Shown here piece by piece: positions 38,726-51,792 of a DNA stretch of 64,000 nt. The stretch comes from Parasponia andersonii (taxonomy: Eukaryota; Streptophyta; Magnoliopsida; Rosales; Cannabaceae). Location of the stretch: NCBI GenBank assembly GCA_002914805.1, contig JXTB01000510.1:119216-183215 (forward strand). Reading direction: 5' to 3'. Below the pieces are notes generated by a model that saw nothing but the letters and a program-made list of their open reading frames with translations, did not search any database and was not told the origin of the DNA. The first letter of the stretch is position 1, and every line of letters begins with the position of its first letter. The position numbers and the translations under genes were made by a program.

Positions 38726-41060
38726 TTTTGTTTAAAAAAATTTTTCACTTCCATTATTCTCAAAAATTTTATTAACAATTTTTTAAAACACTTTAGAAAA
38801 TCAATGTTACCAAGTATGGTTTCGAGAAAATTCGTAAATTTTTATTTATCTAAATAGATAACAAAAAAATAAAAATGTATCTAAAGAGACCCTAAATCTT
38901 CGAACTTCGAACTTCTTCTTTTTGTTTTTTGGAGGAATTCAAACTTGATATTCTACTACCTTAAATTTTTGACAAGATGTCAATTATGATTAAAAGTCTA
39001 TGATCGTTTATTTGACAAATCATATGACCTTCGTAAATTTTGAGGCTTTAATTCATATAGGCATGCAATTTAGGTTTTGTTAATGATAGGTTGAAGTGTT
39101 TAATCTTATTTTTGGTCTTTGAAAATAGCTAAAATCTCATTTTGTCATTGACTTCTAAATCACAAACTTGGTTCTTATCATATATTATGTTATTGTCTTA
39201 TTTTGATACTTAATTTTTTCAACATCACATTTTGCTACCACGATTTTGTTTTTTTTTTTTTCGGTCTAATTCTGTGCTCTCAAATTGAACAATCTCATGA
39301 TAAACCAATAATAAAAAGCGACACAAATAGAACAACAAANAAAAAAAAAAGATTGACCTTGAGAGATGGTGTAAATGTCAAATTCTACAATTACGCGGAC
39401 GAAAGAGAAGCCAATAGTCACCATGAAATTTATATCTAAAACTACTTGAGATGTGCTTGGGATTACTTACAAAATAGAGACTTCAGAACCAGTTAGCATT
39501 GGTGCGAATGACTCAATATGTGAAAATACATGCGTATTTATAAGAAAAATATTTCTTTTCTATTCACATAATTATCTCATAAAATCAAGTATTAAATGGC
39601 ATTAGGATACTTTCAATCTTGTTATGCAAATTATAAACTTAAAAAAGGATAATTATCTTATTTGAATAAATTAAATATTTATTTATCTAAACAGAATAGA
39701 GATAGAATCTCATTCCATAGCTTGTTAGACCTTATAGAATAAAACTGACTTCAAATTATGAATTCAATTATTCCATTCAGAATTTCTAATAGCACGATAC
39801 CTCACGTAGAATGTTAATTTTTTGAAGATGTGGACGATTTTATCAAAGAACGAAATTCAATCCCCAACAATAAGTCCGCACTTCTCCAATCGTGTACTAC
39901 TCAAACTAGAAGAGTAATTGAACCAACATTTTTATTGCTAGGTTGCCACTTCTGTCAAAAATCAGACCTATACTCTCTTAATGCCAATCAAATTACACCC
40001 GGACTTCATACTCCCAAAAAAGAGTCTATCCATCGCCAAGAAAATCTTGCTTAATCCATTCAAGTTTTATTTTTATTACTAAGACTCGAATGGATTAAGT
40101 AAGATTATTTCTTGTTAATACATATATAATGACAAGTTTTTAACAATTTTTTTTTTAAAAAAAAAAAAGAAACGTTAAAAGAAAATATTTTTTGTCGTTT
40201 CACGTATATGACATCTTTCGTCGTCATACTAAAACGTTCCGGCATTTAAGAATAAAAGCGACATCTTTTGTCATTTATTTCCTTATTTTATTCGTTTATT
40301 TATCTGTTTCGGTGATTTCATCAAATCTTCGAACTTGTTGGAATAAGTCGCCGATAGCTCGGAAGTGGTGGCTCTGCTGTCTTATGTAACTGGCAAAGTT
40401 CATCACTTATAACTGTCTTTAAAAAATAAATAAATAACTAAAAGGTTAAATAAATAAATAAGTAATTAATTATTTTTTGGGGTTTTCTACTAAAAAAAAT
40501 GTGTTCAATAATTTTTTAAAGCTCCGGCGCCTTGTCCATCGAGGATATTAGTTAATAATAGAGTATTTATATTGATGTTTGTACATTCTGAAAATTTTAA
40601 TCTGTCCTAGTATGAAAATGGTTGTATATGTGGGTGCTATTGTTTTAAAGTTTAAGTTGGTTTGGTTTGGCATGTTCGTAAAATTTTGTGTTGACTTTTA
40701 GGATCGAGTACGAAGAAAATATCCAACATTTGAGTTCACAACACTTTTCACTCTTTTTCAATCTTCAATTCTCAAAGTGGGTCTTTCCTGCTTTGATGAT
40801 TACACTCTTCAAAGTGGTTGAATATTATTACTCCTATAGTGTAATCTTCAAAACCTGCTCCTTTTTTCCTTTGTCTGTTTCGAAAAATCATTCAAATCCT
40901 TTGATTTTTATACCAAACACTCTAGCTCAGTCAAAAACACCCACTTCCTATTTTCATAAGCTTTACTTGATCACCTTCTCTAAGTTCTCTTTTTAATTAG
41001 AGTACATATATATATATATATATATTTATACATAATAAAGCTAAGAAAGCCCAGATAGAA
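38726..41060. other. Intergenic stretch upstream of the transporter gene
   Basis: No gene seen. A single N sits at 39340 in an A-run. A (TA)n tract lies at about 41008-41028, just before the start codon. Several short stretches recall common plant MITE ends but none has a matched partner. Confidence 0.5.
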
Positions 41061-43273
41061 ATGGTTCCGGCAAATCAAAAAACTGCATCAGAAGAAGAAG
41101 AAAATGAAGAGGGAGAAGATTTGACATGTGGGCTTGAAGCAGAAGGCAGAGGAACGTGGAAGCACGCGGCGTTTCACGTGGCCACCACCATCGCCACGCC
41201 CGCCGCTTACGCTCCCTTGCCCTTTGCTCTTGCTTCTTTGGGTTGGCCTCTTGGTAAATCGTTTTATATCTTTTCTTTAATTATTTTCTATTTCCCTTTA
41301 ATTAAAACCAATTGAAGATATATAAAAGGGAAAAGAAAATTACGAGGGAAAACTGAGTCGAGAATTCAATAATAAATTCTCCAAGTTCCAGTTAGAGCCT
41401 TACTAGTATATATATATATATATATATATAGATAACATATATCTTTTGTTCCTTCTAGTCGTTCATATGTGGCTTGTTAATGTTGTGATATGTTATTGTG
41501 AAAATAGGAGTAAGTAGCTTGGTGGGCGGAACACTTGCAACTTGGTATTCTAGTCTTCTCATTGCGTCTCTTTGGAAATGGAATGGAAAGAAGCACGTCA
41601 CATATCGGAGTCTAGCAGAAAGCATTTTCGGTTGGTATAATATAGTCTCTCTGATATTTGCTTATAAACTAGTACCAAAATAAATTTGTAGCCGGGAAAG
41701 TATGTCTGCTGCTTCAGGTGCCCTTGAAATTTACAAGTCCCTATTATGAATTTTATCTAGCTATGCCATAGATTTAGATTTAGAATAAACAACTTATCTG
41801 GTCAATCGCAGTAAACAACTTCATACATTCCTTCTAAATAGACTTTGACCGGATGTTCTTTTCTTATTCTTGAAGGATTCTGGGGTTACTGGTCTATTGC
41901 ATTTTTTCAACAGGTGGCTTCTTTGGGCAATAACATCGCCATTCATATTGCTGCTGGGAGCAGCCTCAAGGTTACCAGTCAACCTCATAATTTTACCGAC
42001 ATTTTTTTGTTTCTTTGGCTCTTCTTACAATTAGTTTATTATGATCTAAAGTCTTGTTAATTTTCAGACTGTTTACAAGTATTACCATGGTGATGGGACC
42101 TTGACTTTGCAGCACTTCATTATTTTCTTTGGTGCTTTCGAACTGTTCCTCTCTCAGCTCCCTGATATTCACTCCTTGAGATGGGTAAACGCTTTGTGTA
42201 CTTTCAGTACTATTGGTTTTGCCTCCACAACTATTGGTGTGACAATATATAATGGTACTAGACCTCGGAAAAATGCTTGGTGAATTTGATTCTCTCTTAT
42301 TATCAAACTATATGATACTACAACTCCTAACCCTCTTTTATTATCCTCGTAGGAAAAAAGATTGATAGAAAATCAGTCAACTACAGTTTGCAGGGAAGCT
42401 CATCTACTAAGACCTTTCGAGCCTTTAACGCGCTTGGGGCAATCGCCTTTTCGTTTGGAGATGCAATGCTTCCAGAGATTCAGGTTGGCATAACTTTGGT
42501 ATCTATTTGTGGATTACTTTGTTCAATATTGTTGAGCTTTTTCACTTCTTTCTTAATCAGAATACTGTAAAAGAACCTGCAAGGAGGAATATGTACAAAG
42601 GTGTATCAGCAGCATATAGTATCATTGTCCTGAGTTACTGGCAATTAGCCTTTTGGGGATATTGGGCTTTTGGATCACAAGTCCAGCCTTACATTCTATC
42701 TTCTCTGAGTGATCCAAAATGGACTAGTGTTATGGCAAATCTCTTTGCTGTGATCCAAATCTCTGGCTGCTTTCAGGTAAAGCCGAATCACCACTACTAT
42801 AATTTTTTCCAACAAATAGTTATAACAAAAATGACCAAATTAGAAGTAATTTTTCTTTGAAATACTCTGTTTAGATATATTGCAGGCCAACATATGCTTA
42901 CTTTGAAGAAACCCTTTTGACCAAGAAACCAACAAGCCATTTTGCGCCCAGGAAAAAGCTAGTTCGACTAGTTTGGACTTCCATTTACATGGTGATCATA
43001 ACCGCCATAGCTGCGGCGATGCCTTTCTTTGGGGAGTTCGTGTCCATTTGCGGCGCAGTCGGGTTCACTCCTCTTGACTTTGTTTTCCCAGCTTTGGCAT
43101 ATCTGAGAGCCAGAAGAAGAAGCCAAAACAATGGCAGATTTCATGTGTGTCTCCAGCTTCTTAACTTCGCCATTGTTGGATGGTTCTCAGTTGTTGCAGT
43201 TCTTGGTTGCATTGGCGCTATTAGGTTCATCGTGGAAGACATCAAGACTTACCAATTCTTTCACGATATGTAG
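41061..43273 (+). CDS. Amino-acid/auxin-permease family transporter, GABA transporter 1-like
   Basis: Plasma-membrane H+-coupled amino-acid transporter of the AAAP family; annotated relatives are called GABA transporter 1-like, but substrate cannot be read from sequence. Exons: 41061-41253, 41508-41630, 41876-41970, 42068-42254, 42353-42483, 42561-42776, 42875-43273; 1344 nt, 447 residues. Seen: an acidic N-terminal tail (EEEENEEGEDL), GTWKHAAFHVATTI and LPFALASLGWPLG in the first helix region, QQVASLGNNIAIHIAAGSSL, LSQLPDIHSLRWVNAL, GDAMLPEIQ, YWAFGSQVQPYIL, and IAAAMPFFGEFVSICGAVGF followed by PLDFVFPA near the end. Around ten or eleven hydrophobic segments are expected for the family. All introns are GT..AG and the frame is open throughout. 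The exon-1 start is the first ATG after a TA-rich leader. Confidence 0.92.
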
Positions 43274-43345
43274 TATAAAGCTTTCATTTTTTTTTCTCAA
43301 AATTAACTTACTAGTTTTTCTTTCTTCCTCTTTTCAGCCAACTAT

Positions 43346-43376
<31 letters not shown>

Positions 43377-44742
43377 CATATATTTCTATGTATGTAAGAA
43401 ATCGGTAATTCTGTGTAGTTGAAGGCCAAAGTATAATATAAAGAATTGTATTTTAACTATCAAACTCTTCCAACCTTTTGTTTTTCAGGAAAGATACTTG
43501 TTAAAAGCAAGTTCAAGACGCATTAATAGATTTATGGAAATATTTATGAGCTACGTTTTTAAATTTACGTGAATCTCGCACCTTTCTTAGTTAAACAACA
43601 ATGGCACCTATTATCAACACTGCTCTTTCTTTCACTTTTCATAAGATGATGACCATATTTGACCTCGACCCTATGATGTTTTACAAGATGCCTTTCTTCT
43701 TTACTTTTTCTTTCTTTTTAAAAATCTCTCGTTCACTTTTCAATTCTTAATTCCCATTTAAATTATTGTGGAGAGAGCGTAAAGTTTTAATTTTTAATAA
43801 TTTTTTTTTCAGAAGTATGAAGTAGTCTAGTACAGCTTTGAAAAGAGTAATGATCTATTAGTTTTTACATTAAAAAATATACACCAACTGATGTGGGGTG
43901 AGTTTTAACCACCCAAATAACATTACTTGGGCATAAGAGTACATGCCTAAGAAAAGAGACACAAGAGACACTCAAATTTTTAAGAATTTCAAAATCAAAA
44001 GATTATTTATCCTGGCAAAAGGTTGTACTAATTTTATTTTTCATTCGTTCTTTGTTATGGAAGGGAGGTGATTTTCTTTTCTAGGAGAGATTTTCTTTTC
44101 TAGGAGAAATAGCTTATTTTATTTTATAAAATCAACTGTGACTGGAGATGAAAGAAAACGGATCCACAGTACATAAGTCACTCTATTTCCAAAACGAGGA
44201 AGGCATTGATAATAATCATCACCAAAGTAAAAATAAAAATCATAACCAAATTTCATTTCCTCGTTTTGGAAGGGAGATGATTATTTTATTCATTTTTTAT
44301 TATTTTTTTTTATCTTATATTCATTTATTTATTTTTTTTAAGATAGATGATTAATTAATTTCATTCATTGGTCACCGATTTCATTTATAATTTGACTAAT
44401 ATAAATCTCGTTCGTTAAAACATAAACGGATCCGTTCCCTCGGCGATCAAGTGAAGTGATTAGTAATTATCAATACGTTAGAGCCGACGTGTCCCAAAAC
44501 ACTCGTAATAAACACGGAAATAAAACGACGTCGTGACCATCACAAAACACAAATATCAAACCGCGCATTTCTTTTCATTTACACCCCCAGCAAATATCAA
44601 AAATCATTTAATACCCACAAAAACCTCTTACTCTTTTCACTTTCAGACTCTCTCTCTCCCTCGATCGAAACCTTAGGGCCCGAGTGACTGTGAGTGATTC
44701 ATCTTCAAGCGTCGCATACAGACCCATCTCCAAAACCCTCCA
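43274..44742. other. Intergenic stretch between the transporter and PRA1 gene
   Basis: A (CA)n/(TA)n microsatellite lies at about 43346-43382 in the transporter 3' UTR region. A 19-bp unit is repeated twice at 44070-44107. A perfect 15-bp inverted repeat occupies 44187-44201 and 44257-44271. The right end is the PRA1 promoter and CT-rich leader (about 44640-44665). No gene seen. Confidence 0.6.
44525..44534. promoter_or_regulatory. ACGACGTCGT palindrome in the PRA1 promoter
   Basis: Perfect 10-bp palindrome about 210 bp upstream of the PRA1 start codon. Its core GACGTC is a C-box-type site for bZIP factors (for example TGA/HY5 classes). Function inferred from the motif only. Confidence 0.4.
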
Positions 44743-45327
44743 ATGTCTTCACCTGCACCACAAAGCTACTACCCCACGAGTCCCCAAGGCTTCTCCTCCA
44801 CCGCCACTTTCTCACGCGCCGCACCCACATCCTCCACGGGCCGCCGCCCATGGCGGGAGCTCGTCCAGCCCTTCTCCGCCTTCACCCGCCCTTACAGCGT
44901 CGGCGAAGCCACAATCCGCATCAAGCGCAACCTCAACTACTTCCGGGTCAATTACGCCATGGCCGTACTCGTGATCCTCTTCCTCAGCCTCTTGTGGCAC
45001 CCGGTCTCCCTCATCGTCTTCTTGGTCGTTTTCGTCGCCTGGTTCGCCCTCTACTTCTTTCGCGACGACCCAGTTGTAGTTTTGGGCTGTACAGTCAATG
45101 ACCGCTTCATTTTGGTCGTTCTGGGCCTCGTCACTATAGTGGCCCTGGTCCTCACCGGTGTCTGGCTCAATGTGCTGATTTCGGTCTTGGTTGGCGCTGC
45201 GCTCGTTTTATTACACTCCACGATTAGAAGCACCGACTATTTGTACTCCGACGAGCTTGAAGCTGCCGAGGGTGGCTTGCTTTCGGTCGTTGGAAGCCCC
45301 ACGCGCACTGGATATAGCCGGGTTTAG
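44743..45327 (+). CDS. PRA1: PRA1-family protein (prenylated Rab acceptor), D/F-like
   Basis: Small membrane protein of the ER/Golgi/endosome that binds Rab GTPases and helps sort cargo. Single exon of 194 residues, as usual for plant PRA1 genes, which lack introns. Seen: a Ser/Pro/Thr-rich N-terminal tail (about 1-33), [14 protein letters not shown] (about 34-47), the signature [14 protein letters not shown] (about 59-72), then two pairs of membrane segments (about 73-108 and 120-155) separated by the conserved [19 protein letters not shown] loop, ending in an acidic DELEAAEGG tail. By recall the core resembles the Arabidopsis D/F clades more than B. The gene stands alone, convergent with the DRIP gene 2.2 kb away. 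Its GC content is higher than its surroundings, which is common for intronless plant genes. Confidence 0.93.
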   Translation: MSSPAPQSYYPTSPQGFSSTATFSRAAPTSSTGRRPWRELVQPFSAFTRPYSVGEATIRIKRNLNYFRVNYAMAVLVILFLSLLWHPVSLIVFLVVFVAWFALYFFRDDPVVVLGCTVNDRFILVVLGLVTIVALVLTGVWLNVLISVLVGAALVLLHSTIRSTDYLYSDELEAAEGGLLSVVGSPTRTGYSRV

Positions 45328-47547
45328 GCCTTTTAAACCCCAAATTAGAGTAACCAGGTTTAGTGATTCTTGAACTTGAAAGCTTCAATTTTGAGTTATT
45401 TACAAGATCTTGAAGGGAAGGAGCAACTTGGGAATTGTTTGGTTTCTACGAATTTGGTCTATAGCATTGTTTAATTTTGCTTATAATCTTTTGTTCATTT
45501 ATGTCACTATTTCTTTTTTTTTTTTCCCCAATATCTTTGTAAATGTAATAATGGGAAATGACAAAAGAACATTTTTTTTTTCCTGTTTTTTTCTGGAAGT
45601 GAATCAGTACTTGGTTTATGAATTAGTGTGTTTGAAATTTGATTGAAAGTATGGTCATTCTTCTATGTTCTTATTATCTTGTAAATTAGTGTTCAAATTT
45701 CGATATGGTTTGATGATGAATGTTCAAAATTTGTGTTCAAATGTCAATGCCATGCTGGTGATTTCTACGAGGATTGCTGGGACATTTGTGGGTTACATGT
45801 GCATTCCTTCATTGTTTATACTTATGTTTGTTATCACTCATTGATCATTAGTATATTCCCATGTTTCCTTTCAAAAAATAAAAAATAAAAAATAAAGGAA
45901 AGAAAGAAAGTATATTCCCATGTTTAGAGGATGAATTGGAGCTAAAGACTTCCCAAAGTGTACGAGCATTTTGTTCACTCCATCCATCTTTTTGGAGGAG
46001 ACTCTTAGGGAGAGTAATGCATAATGCAGTGGGGTTTTGGTAGCAGTTCTTTTACGCTGACCCATGTGAGAATAAAGTCTTAGACATTGATTAAAGGGTA
46101 AAGGAAACGAAAAAGTCAAGAATTATTGATGTCATGGTCCATTCGAAGCCAGTGCCTTCTATGAACAGTGCTTGTCTGAAGACCCTTGTAAAGCTTACTA
46201 GTTTTTTCGATTTGGTGATTTCTTTCAGAATGTTATATCAGTTTCTTAACGAATTACATTAACCCATTAGAATACTTCTCTATGGTACTATTCTTGTATC
46301 GTTTGGCAGGTTAATATATCCATGACTTTTTATGTTGTTTACAATAAATTTTTCCCTTCTGGTTCTTTGTAGAGCAGGCATGATACCTTAACAATAACAA
46401 AAATGTAATTATCTTGCCTTCTAAGCTCTATGCAATACTCTCGATATAATTTAATGAGATCGTAGAAGAAGCTCGAGAATGTTCGAGTTTTTCGAGCCTT
46501 GAGAAGTACTGGTAAATTTGTTCCATGAAATTCTTGCATTGTCTTAGTTAAATAGATAATCCTTGCTATTGAACAAATTTACTGTAACACCAAGCAAATC
46601 AATCTCATTGTTTATGAACAGTGAGCTTAGGTAGAACATATTTGTCTCTCTGCAGATCTCTTAAGCTAAGAGCTATTTTGTGAAGGAAAATATTGTCACC
46701 CGTTATTGGTAGTCGATTACAAAACCCTAAACAATCTACTTTCTTGAGTGGCATCACAGAAATTATGTTTTACTACCTAGGAGCATCACATAAATTTCAT
46801 ATTCTACGAGTCAAGTCTACCAAAATCCTCGTATTAATATTGAAAGTTGTATAAAATAACCCGAATCCACTTCGAATCTTTCAAAACAAAAAACAAAATA
46901 TGCAATGCTTTATGAGTAACTGGAAGGGATATGTTATATAATTTTTGTGTAGTATCGAATTTGTCTTTTATTCGAATAAGACAGCAAGCTGTTATTGGAG
47001 GTTTGCTGTCGCCATGCATCTTTCACTTTTTGAGGTTTCATTTTCACTTCTTGTCTTGGTACGTATCTTGTCACAGAGCCAGGAAAAGACAAACTCTGTA
47101 GTTCATGGATAAAACGAAACTGGTGTGTACTACAGAACAGCAGAAACAGCATTACGGTAGCATGTTCACCGCAGGTTTTGCGATCATAAAGCTAAAACGA
47201 CAAGGGAAAAATGTAAGCGTTTTCACATAAATTAAGTGCAGGGATCAGAGGGGCTCATTATAAATTGTGATACAAAGTACATAATGTTACAAGAAAGGTT
47301 CCTAACACGCGATGCCCCCGGAAAACCGTGTATCAGTCGTGTTGCTCATTAGATGGTGTTAAATAAACCTTAAGAAGGGGAAGGGAGGGGAGAGTAGAAT
47401 ACACTTGAAGTGTGGCAAAGACTGTTTACCATGCCACGAAAAGGAACCACTTCGACGGGCTTGCCAGTAGGCTAGCTGCTCGGTTTCTCTCTAATTCCCC
47501 TGATGCAGAATTTATAATCTGAAGATGCTGAATCATAGAACACGTAC
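45328..47547. other. Convergent intergenic stretch (PRA1 and DRIP 3' ends)
   Basis: PRA1 reads in from the left and DRIP from the right, so both 3' UTRs fall here. No further gene recognised. Small reading frames in this stretch have no recognisable motif. Confidence 0.55.
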
Positions 47548-50500
47548 TCATGATCGTGATTCTGGAGCCTTTCGAGCATATGCAAGCACCATCACGAAAT
47601 CCTTTGCGGAGGACCCGATGGTTGCTGAAATTCTTTCTGATGTTGACCCTGTTTGCAGCCACAGATCAACTAAATTATACAACTTCAAAGTAGGGACCAC
47701 TGGTTGTCCCATACATTTTATCTCAACCTGCAAGGGTAAACCAAAGTCTGATGAGAGAGGCAAACAGTGGAATAGATAATTTGCTTCGATGTTATTTCTT
47801 GACCAGGAACTCACTTTCAGAAATTAGTGGAGAAAATATTAATTAACACTTGTATTCAAAGGAGTTTTTGGATATTCGAAAAGAAACTAGTTGGGACTAG
47901 TTTCAGGATATAACAATTTCCTACAAGGCAAAATGTGTGTCAAGATAATTATGGTTATCTTTTTGGATCGGCTGGATACTTCGAGCAACCGAGTACCCGA
48001 GCTACTTACTGACCCTTGAAGCATTTTCCCATGTACGTTTCTTTCCGGATTACCCATGTAACCAATATAAATAACCAAATATTGACAACTAATTAATGAT
48101 CGGAAGAATAGGTGAGAAACAACCAATATGGAGGTTAGTGGGGGAAAGAATCTAAAGTATAAATCCGGTGCAGACTTCATAAGATGAAATATGACAGTTG
48201 TAATCTTATGCAAAGAAGCATCTGAAGCTCTTCATAAATGAGTACTTTTACTACAATTAGAAACATAAATAAGGCCAACTCTCATCATATGAGCATGATG
48301 AGCTGATTGAGAGAGGCAGATGAATGCCTGGTTAGTTTGTACTCTGCGCCTTTTCTTTTCAGATTGAGTTTTATATTGTGCTAGATATTATCTCTTTATA
48401 AAATTCAAGTCAGTGTTGCCTCACCTCAGCTTCATTAGTTAAATCCAGTTTCATCATTAAGTACTTCTGGATAAATGAAACAGGTAGATTTCCATCCCTG
48501 CACAGCAAATAAATATGACATCAGATATTTTTAGAAGTAAGACGCTTTTCCTCTCAGATAACAAAAAACAGTTCCCTAAAGTACACAAGCCAGGATGTCT
48601 TAACAATTCTTAAAAAGCCTGTTGCGGTTAAATTGAGCAAATGACGCATGCTAAATTTGATACTACTAGGCAAACTTGAATTTACAAACACACAAGAGAT
48701 GATCAAACCTCAGTTACAGCAACGAATTTTCAGCAATAACATTTTGAGTACTATAATTTATTACGACTGTGAAATAATATCATTAATAAGTTTGACCTGA
48801 AAATGTAAATTTGTCATGCAGAAACAGTAGCACAAACAGCTATGGCATCTGGATGGCGGAATCTGTCTTATAGAAGCTTGAATTAATTTTCCATTACAGA
48901 CCATATTGGTGATAAAACCATAGTCCTGCCATATATTTGGGAGACAGGCTTGAGGGATTGCTCGGTCATTGATCTTGAAGTTACTTCCTCAAAGGAAGAC
49001 AGATTAGTAAATTAACAGTAATAGCCCTTACCAATCCCTCCGCTTCTGGGCCAACCAAAAAAATAAAAAAAAAGTACAGTAGGAGATTCCCATTTTGGGG
49101 AATCACAAAACACGTCTTTTTCTACATCAAAGGGACCCCATACCCAGTCTCGACATAAGGTCATCGAATTGAACAGATTTAACGGCAAAAGAAGAAAAAA
49201 GAACAACTATCCAAAGAATGAATATAATCAGCAAAGCTTGAAATCTCGTACAAAAAGACCCACGTGGTATAGATTCATTGAAAAATTCATGAACAACTCC
49301 CAAATTATATAGTCAAAAATATCTTCAGAATCCACATTTAACTAATGACTAAACCGCACCAGACGAATTCATTGAGCAAGTTAATGTATATGCCTGTAAA
49401 TAAAGTTAAACAATACTCACTTTATTCTTAAGTAACTAGCTCGAATTTGAGGCAAAGGTGCGCTTCCTTCCCTGTAACCATAAATTTGAAATTAGTAAGA
49501 ACAACATTACTTACTTTTCATTGAATATTGTAAACCACAATAAAAAAGATTAAAATTTTCTCACTGGTCTTCAGAAGCTACAAGTGAAAACCAAATTGGA
49601 CCAACTCTTCTTTCATGCTTGGCACTAGCAGCATTAAGCACAGCTTGGGGTGAAATCAATGATTCCCCGAATGCAGCTTCCCTTTTCCGGCGGACCCTGC
49701 GCACCTTTTTAGGTTTCACAGTTACTGAATAAACAGGATCAGTGTTCTTTTCATCCTCAACTTTTGATTTGCGTTTGTTCTCCTTAATTTTTGATTTACG
49801 AGCTTGATGTTCATCTTCAACAACTAGGGTAGGTTCTACTTTATTGTCAGAGCCTTGTGAATTGGACTTGACAGACTTGGTCCTGTTTGCTACTTCCACC
49901 AAACAATTTAAAGGTTTCCACAGATCCAATTTCCCTTCCCAGTGCTCACCACCATTCTCAGTTTCTTTAATGGGAAGAGGTTGGCTAGGCTCGGCAGGGA
50001 AAGAGCTCTGCACCAGTCAATAATATTAGTAAACTGAAGCAAATGTGTTTATAACTTACAAAAGAAAACTGCATCAGCATTTCAAGAAGACTATTGATAA
50101 GCAGAGCAATATGTACAAGAGAATGATGCCCTCCTTTACCTGCCTATTATTCTGAGATAACTTATTTGAAGTGTCGGGTGAACTAGAGCTTTCTGGATGA
50201 TCTTCAACAGAATCTTCCTCTTTCTTAACAGGTTTTTCAATCGAAAAACTGGATCCTCGTAAAGCAGCAGCCTTTCTTGTAGCAGATTTTGTTCTTCTAC
50301 CAGTCATGGCAGCATGGGCCGATACTCTTGGAGTGCTGACAACCAACGAAGAAAGCGACCTTTCCTTTCTTCTTACAGGGAGAGGAACTGGTACCACAAC
50401 TTCAGGTGCCTTTACCTTTCTTCCTTTAATAGGGAAGACTTTTGCTCTTAAATCTTGCAAGTTGTGGTCCGGCCTAGTAACCAAACCAAAAGATGGCTGA

Positions 50501-51792
50501 ATATACTGTCTCATTAACAAAAACCTCAAATATTACTCATTTATGTGATCAGTCTACATAATGCAAGTGCATTCTTGCTCAATAAGCCGTTTATCTCTTC
50601 TACATTAGAAGGGTACAAGTAAACATTTGGATTAGTCAAGCTATTTATGATTAAATTAACGTTAACAGGCTTGACCCTTCATTTTCTAATGACCAAACTC
50701 TGCATATGCACTATGCAGTCAAAATACATTATTTTTTTCTTCTTTTTTCTGGTGGCTAATTAAGATCATAAACAATCATAGAAAGACAAAGTAGCAGCAA
50801 GAGGTGGGAGGACCTAACCTCAGTTTCTCCAATGGAACGCAACCGAGATGGATATTGCATATTGGACAGCACTCTAATTCCTCGTCGGATATCTTTTCAT
50901 ATATGCATTTCCTGCAAACTGGATGAAGTTCAAAAACACAAGTAGATAATTATTATGTTAACCGAGTAAAGAAATTTAAAAAGCTTCACTCTAAAGTCAA
51001 GGTTCTCAAAAATGTGAAATTTTCAAGCAAAACAGCAATTCAAACAATGAAATTTCTTCATTTAATTAGGTAGAGACCAGCGACTATAAAAGGAAATATT
51101 TACGAGGCAGACTCGAATTTAGATATTAACATTAATATTCACCTTTAAGCATTAACGAGGAAAAAAACTTGAGATAAAAATTTGTGTTTTTAAAAAAAAT
51201 AAAAACAAAAATAAACAAATAAATTCTCGTCTTTCGGCAAACAATAAAATTAAATTAACAAAACAAAACAAAGGCATTCTCATCCTGCATCAACTATACA
51301 ATTATAGACCCAAGCTTGCTCATTGACGAGCAGGCCTAAATAGTCTTCAAAACCATGGGAGTCAGTCAGTCATTTCAAAGTAAATGACCAAACTTTATCA
51401 CCAAGTATTACTAAACCAACATAATTAACTTCCCTAAATCTTGGAGTAAAGAGTTCAGCAAATACGAAAATACCGAATACCCATATCCTGAAAATACATT
51501 TACAAACAAGCCCACAAGTCAAAACCAAAGGAAACCCACATAAGAAAAACGAAAAATAACAAGAACCCAAATCAGAAAACACTCGAGAAGACTCAAAATT
51601 TCGAGAATCAAAAACCCAATTAGCCGAAACAAGAGATACCCATTTGAGACACGAGGGAGATAGAGAGAGAGACTCACACGTATGAAGGCATTCAGATATG
51701 GTGGTGGCGTCTCTGAAGAGCTTATGGCAAAGCGGACAAGTCATGCATGCCGCAATCGGTTCTCTCCTGACTTTCACCACCTGATTCGCCAT
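47548..51792 (-). CDS. DRIP2: RING E3 ubiquitin ligase, DREB2A-interacting protein (DRIP) type
   Basis: E3 ligase of the nucleus that in Arabidopsis ubiquitinates DREB2A and so restrains drought responses. Exons (minus): 51678-51792, 50819-50918, 50140-50473, 49565-50007, 49421-49471, 48425-48497, 47548-47727; 1296 nt, 431 residues. Seen: a C3HC4 RING with C19, C22, C35, H37, C40, C43, C56 and C59, split by the first intron after CLHT; then [17 protein letters not shown]; a conserved [18 protein letters not shown] block; a long basic/acidic middle ([11 protein letters not shown]); [10 protein letters not shown]; and a C-terminal ubiquitin-like (RAWUL) part with [17 protein letters not shown] and [14 protein letters not shown]. 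An in-frame ATG 15 nt upstream (51807) would add MKRLE; I cannot decide between the two. The symbol marks the family, not a proven ortholog. Confidence 0.94.

Noticed and set aside
45410-45646. Small plus-strand frame after PRA1
   Set aside because: Low-complexity T-rich sequence in the PRA1 3' UTR; no recognisable domain.
51370-51677. Extension of the DRIP first exon beyond the RING start
   Set aside because: GTGAGT after CLHT is a strong donor and the RING continues correctly only from 50918; the extension is intron.
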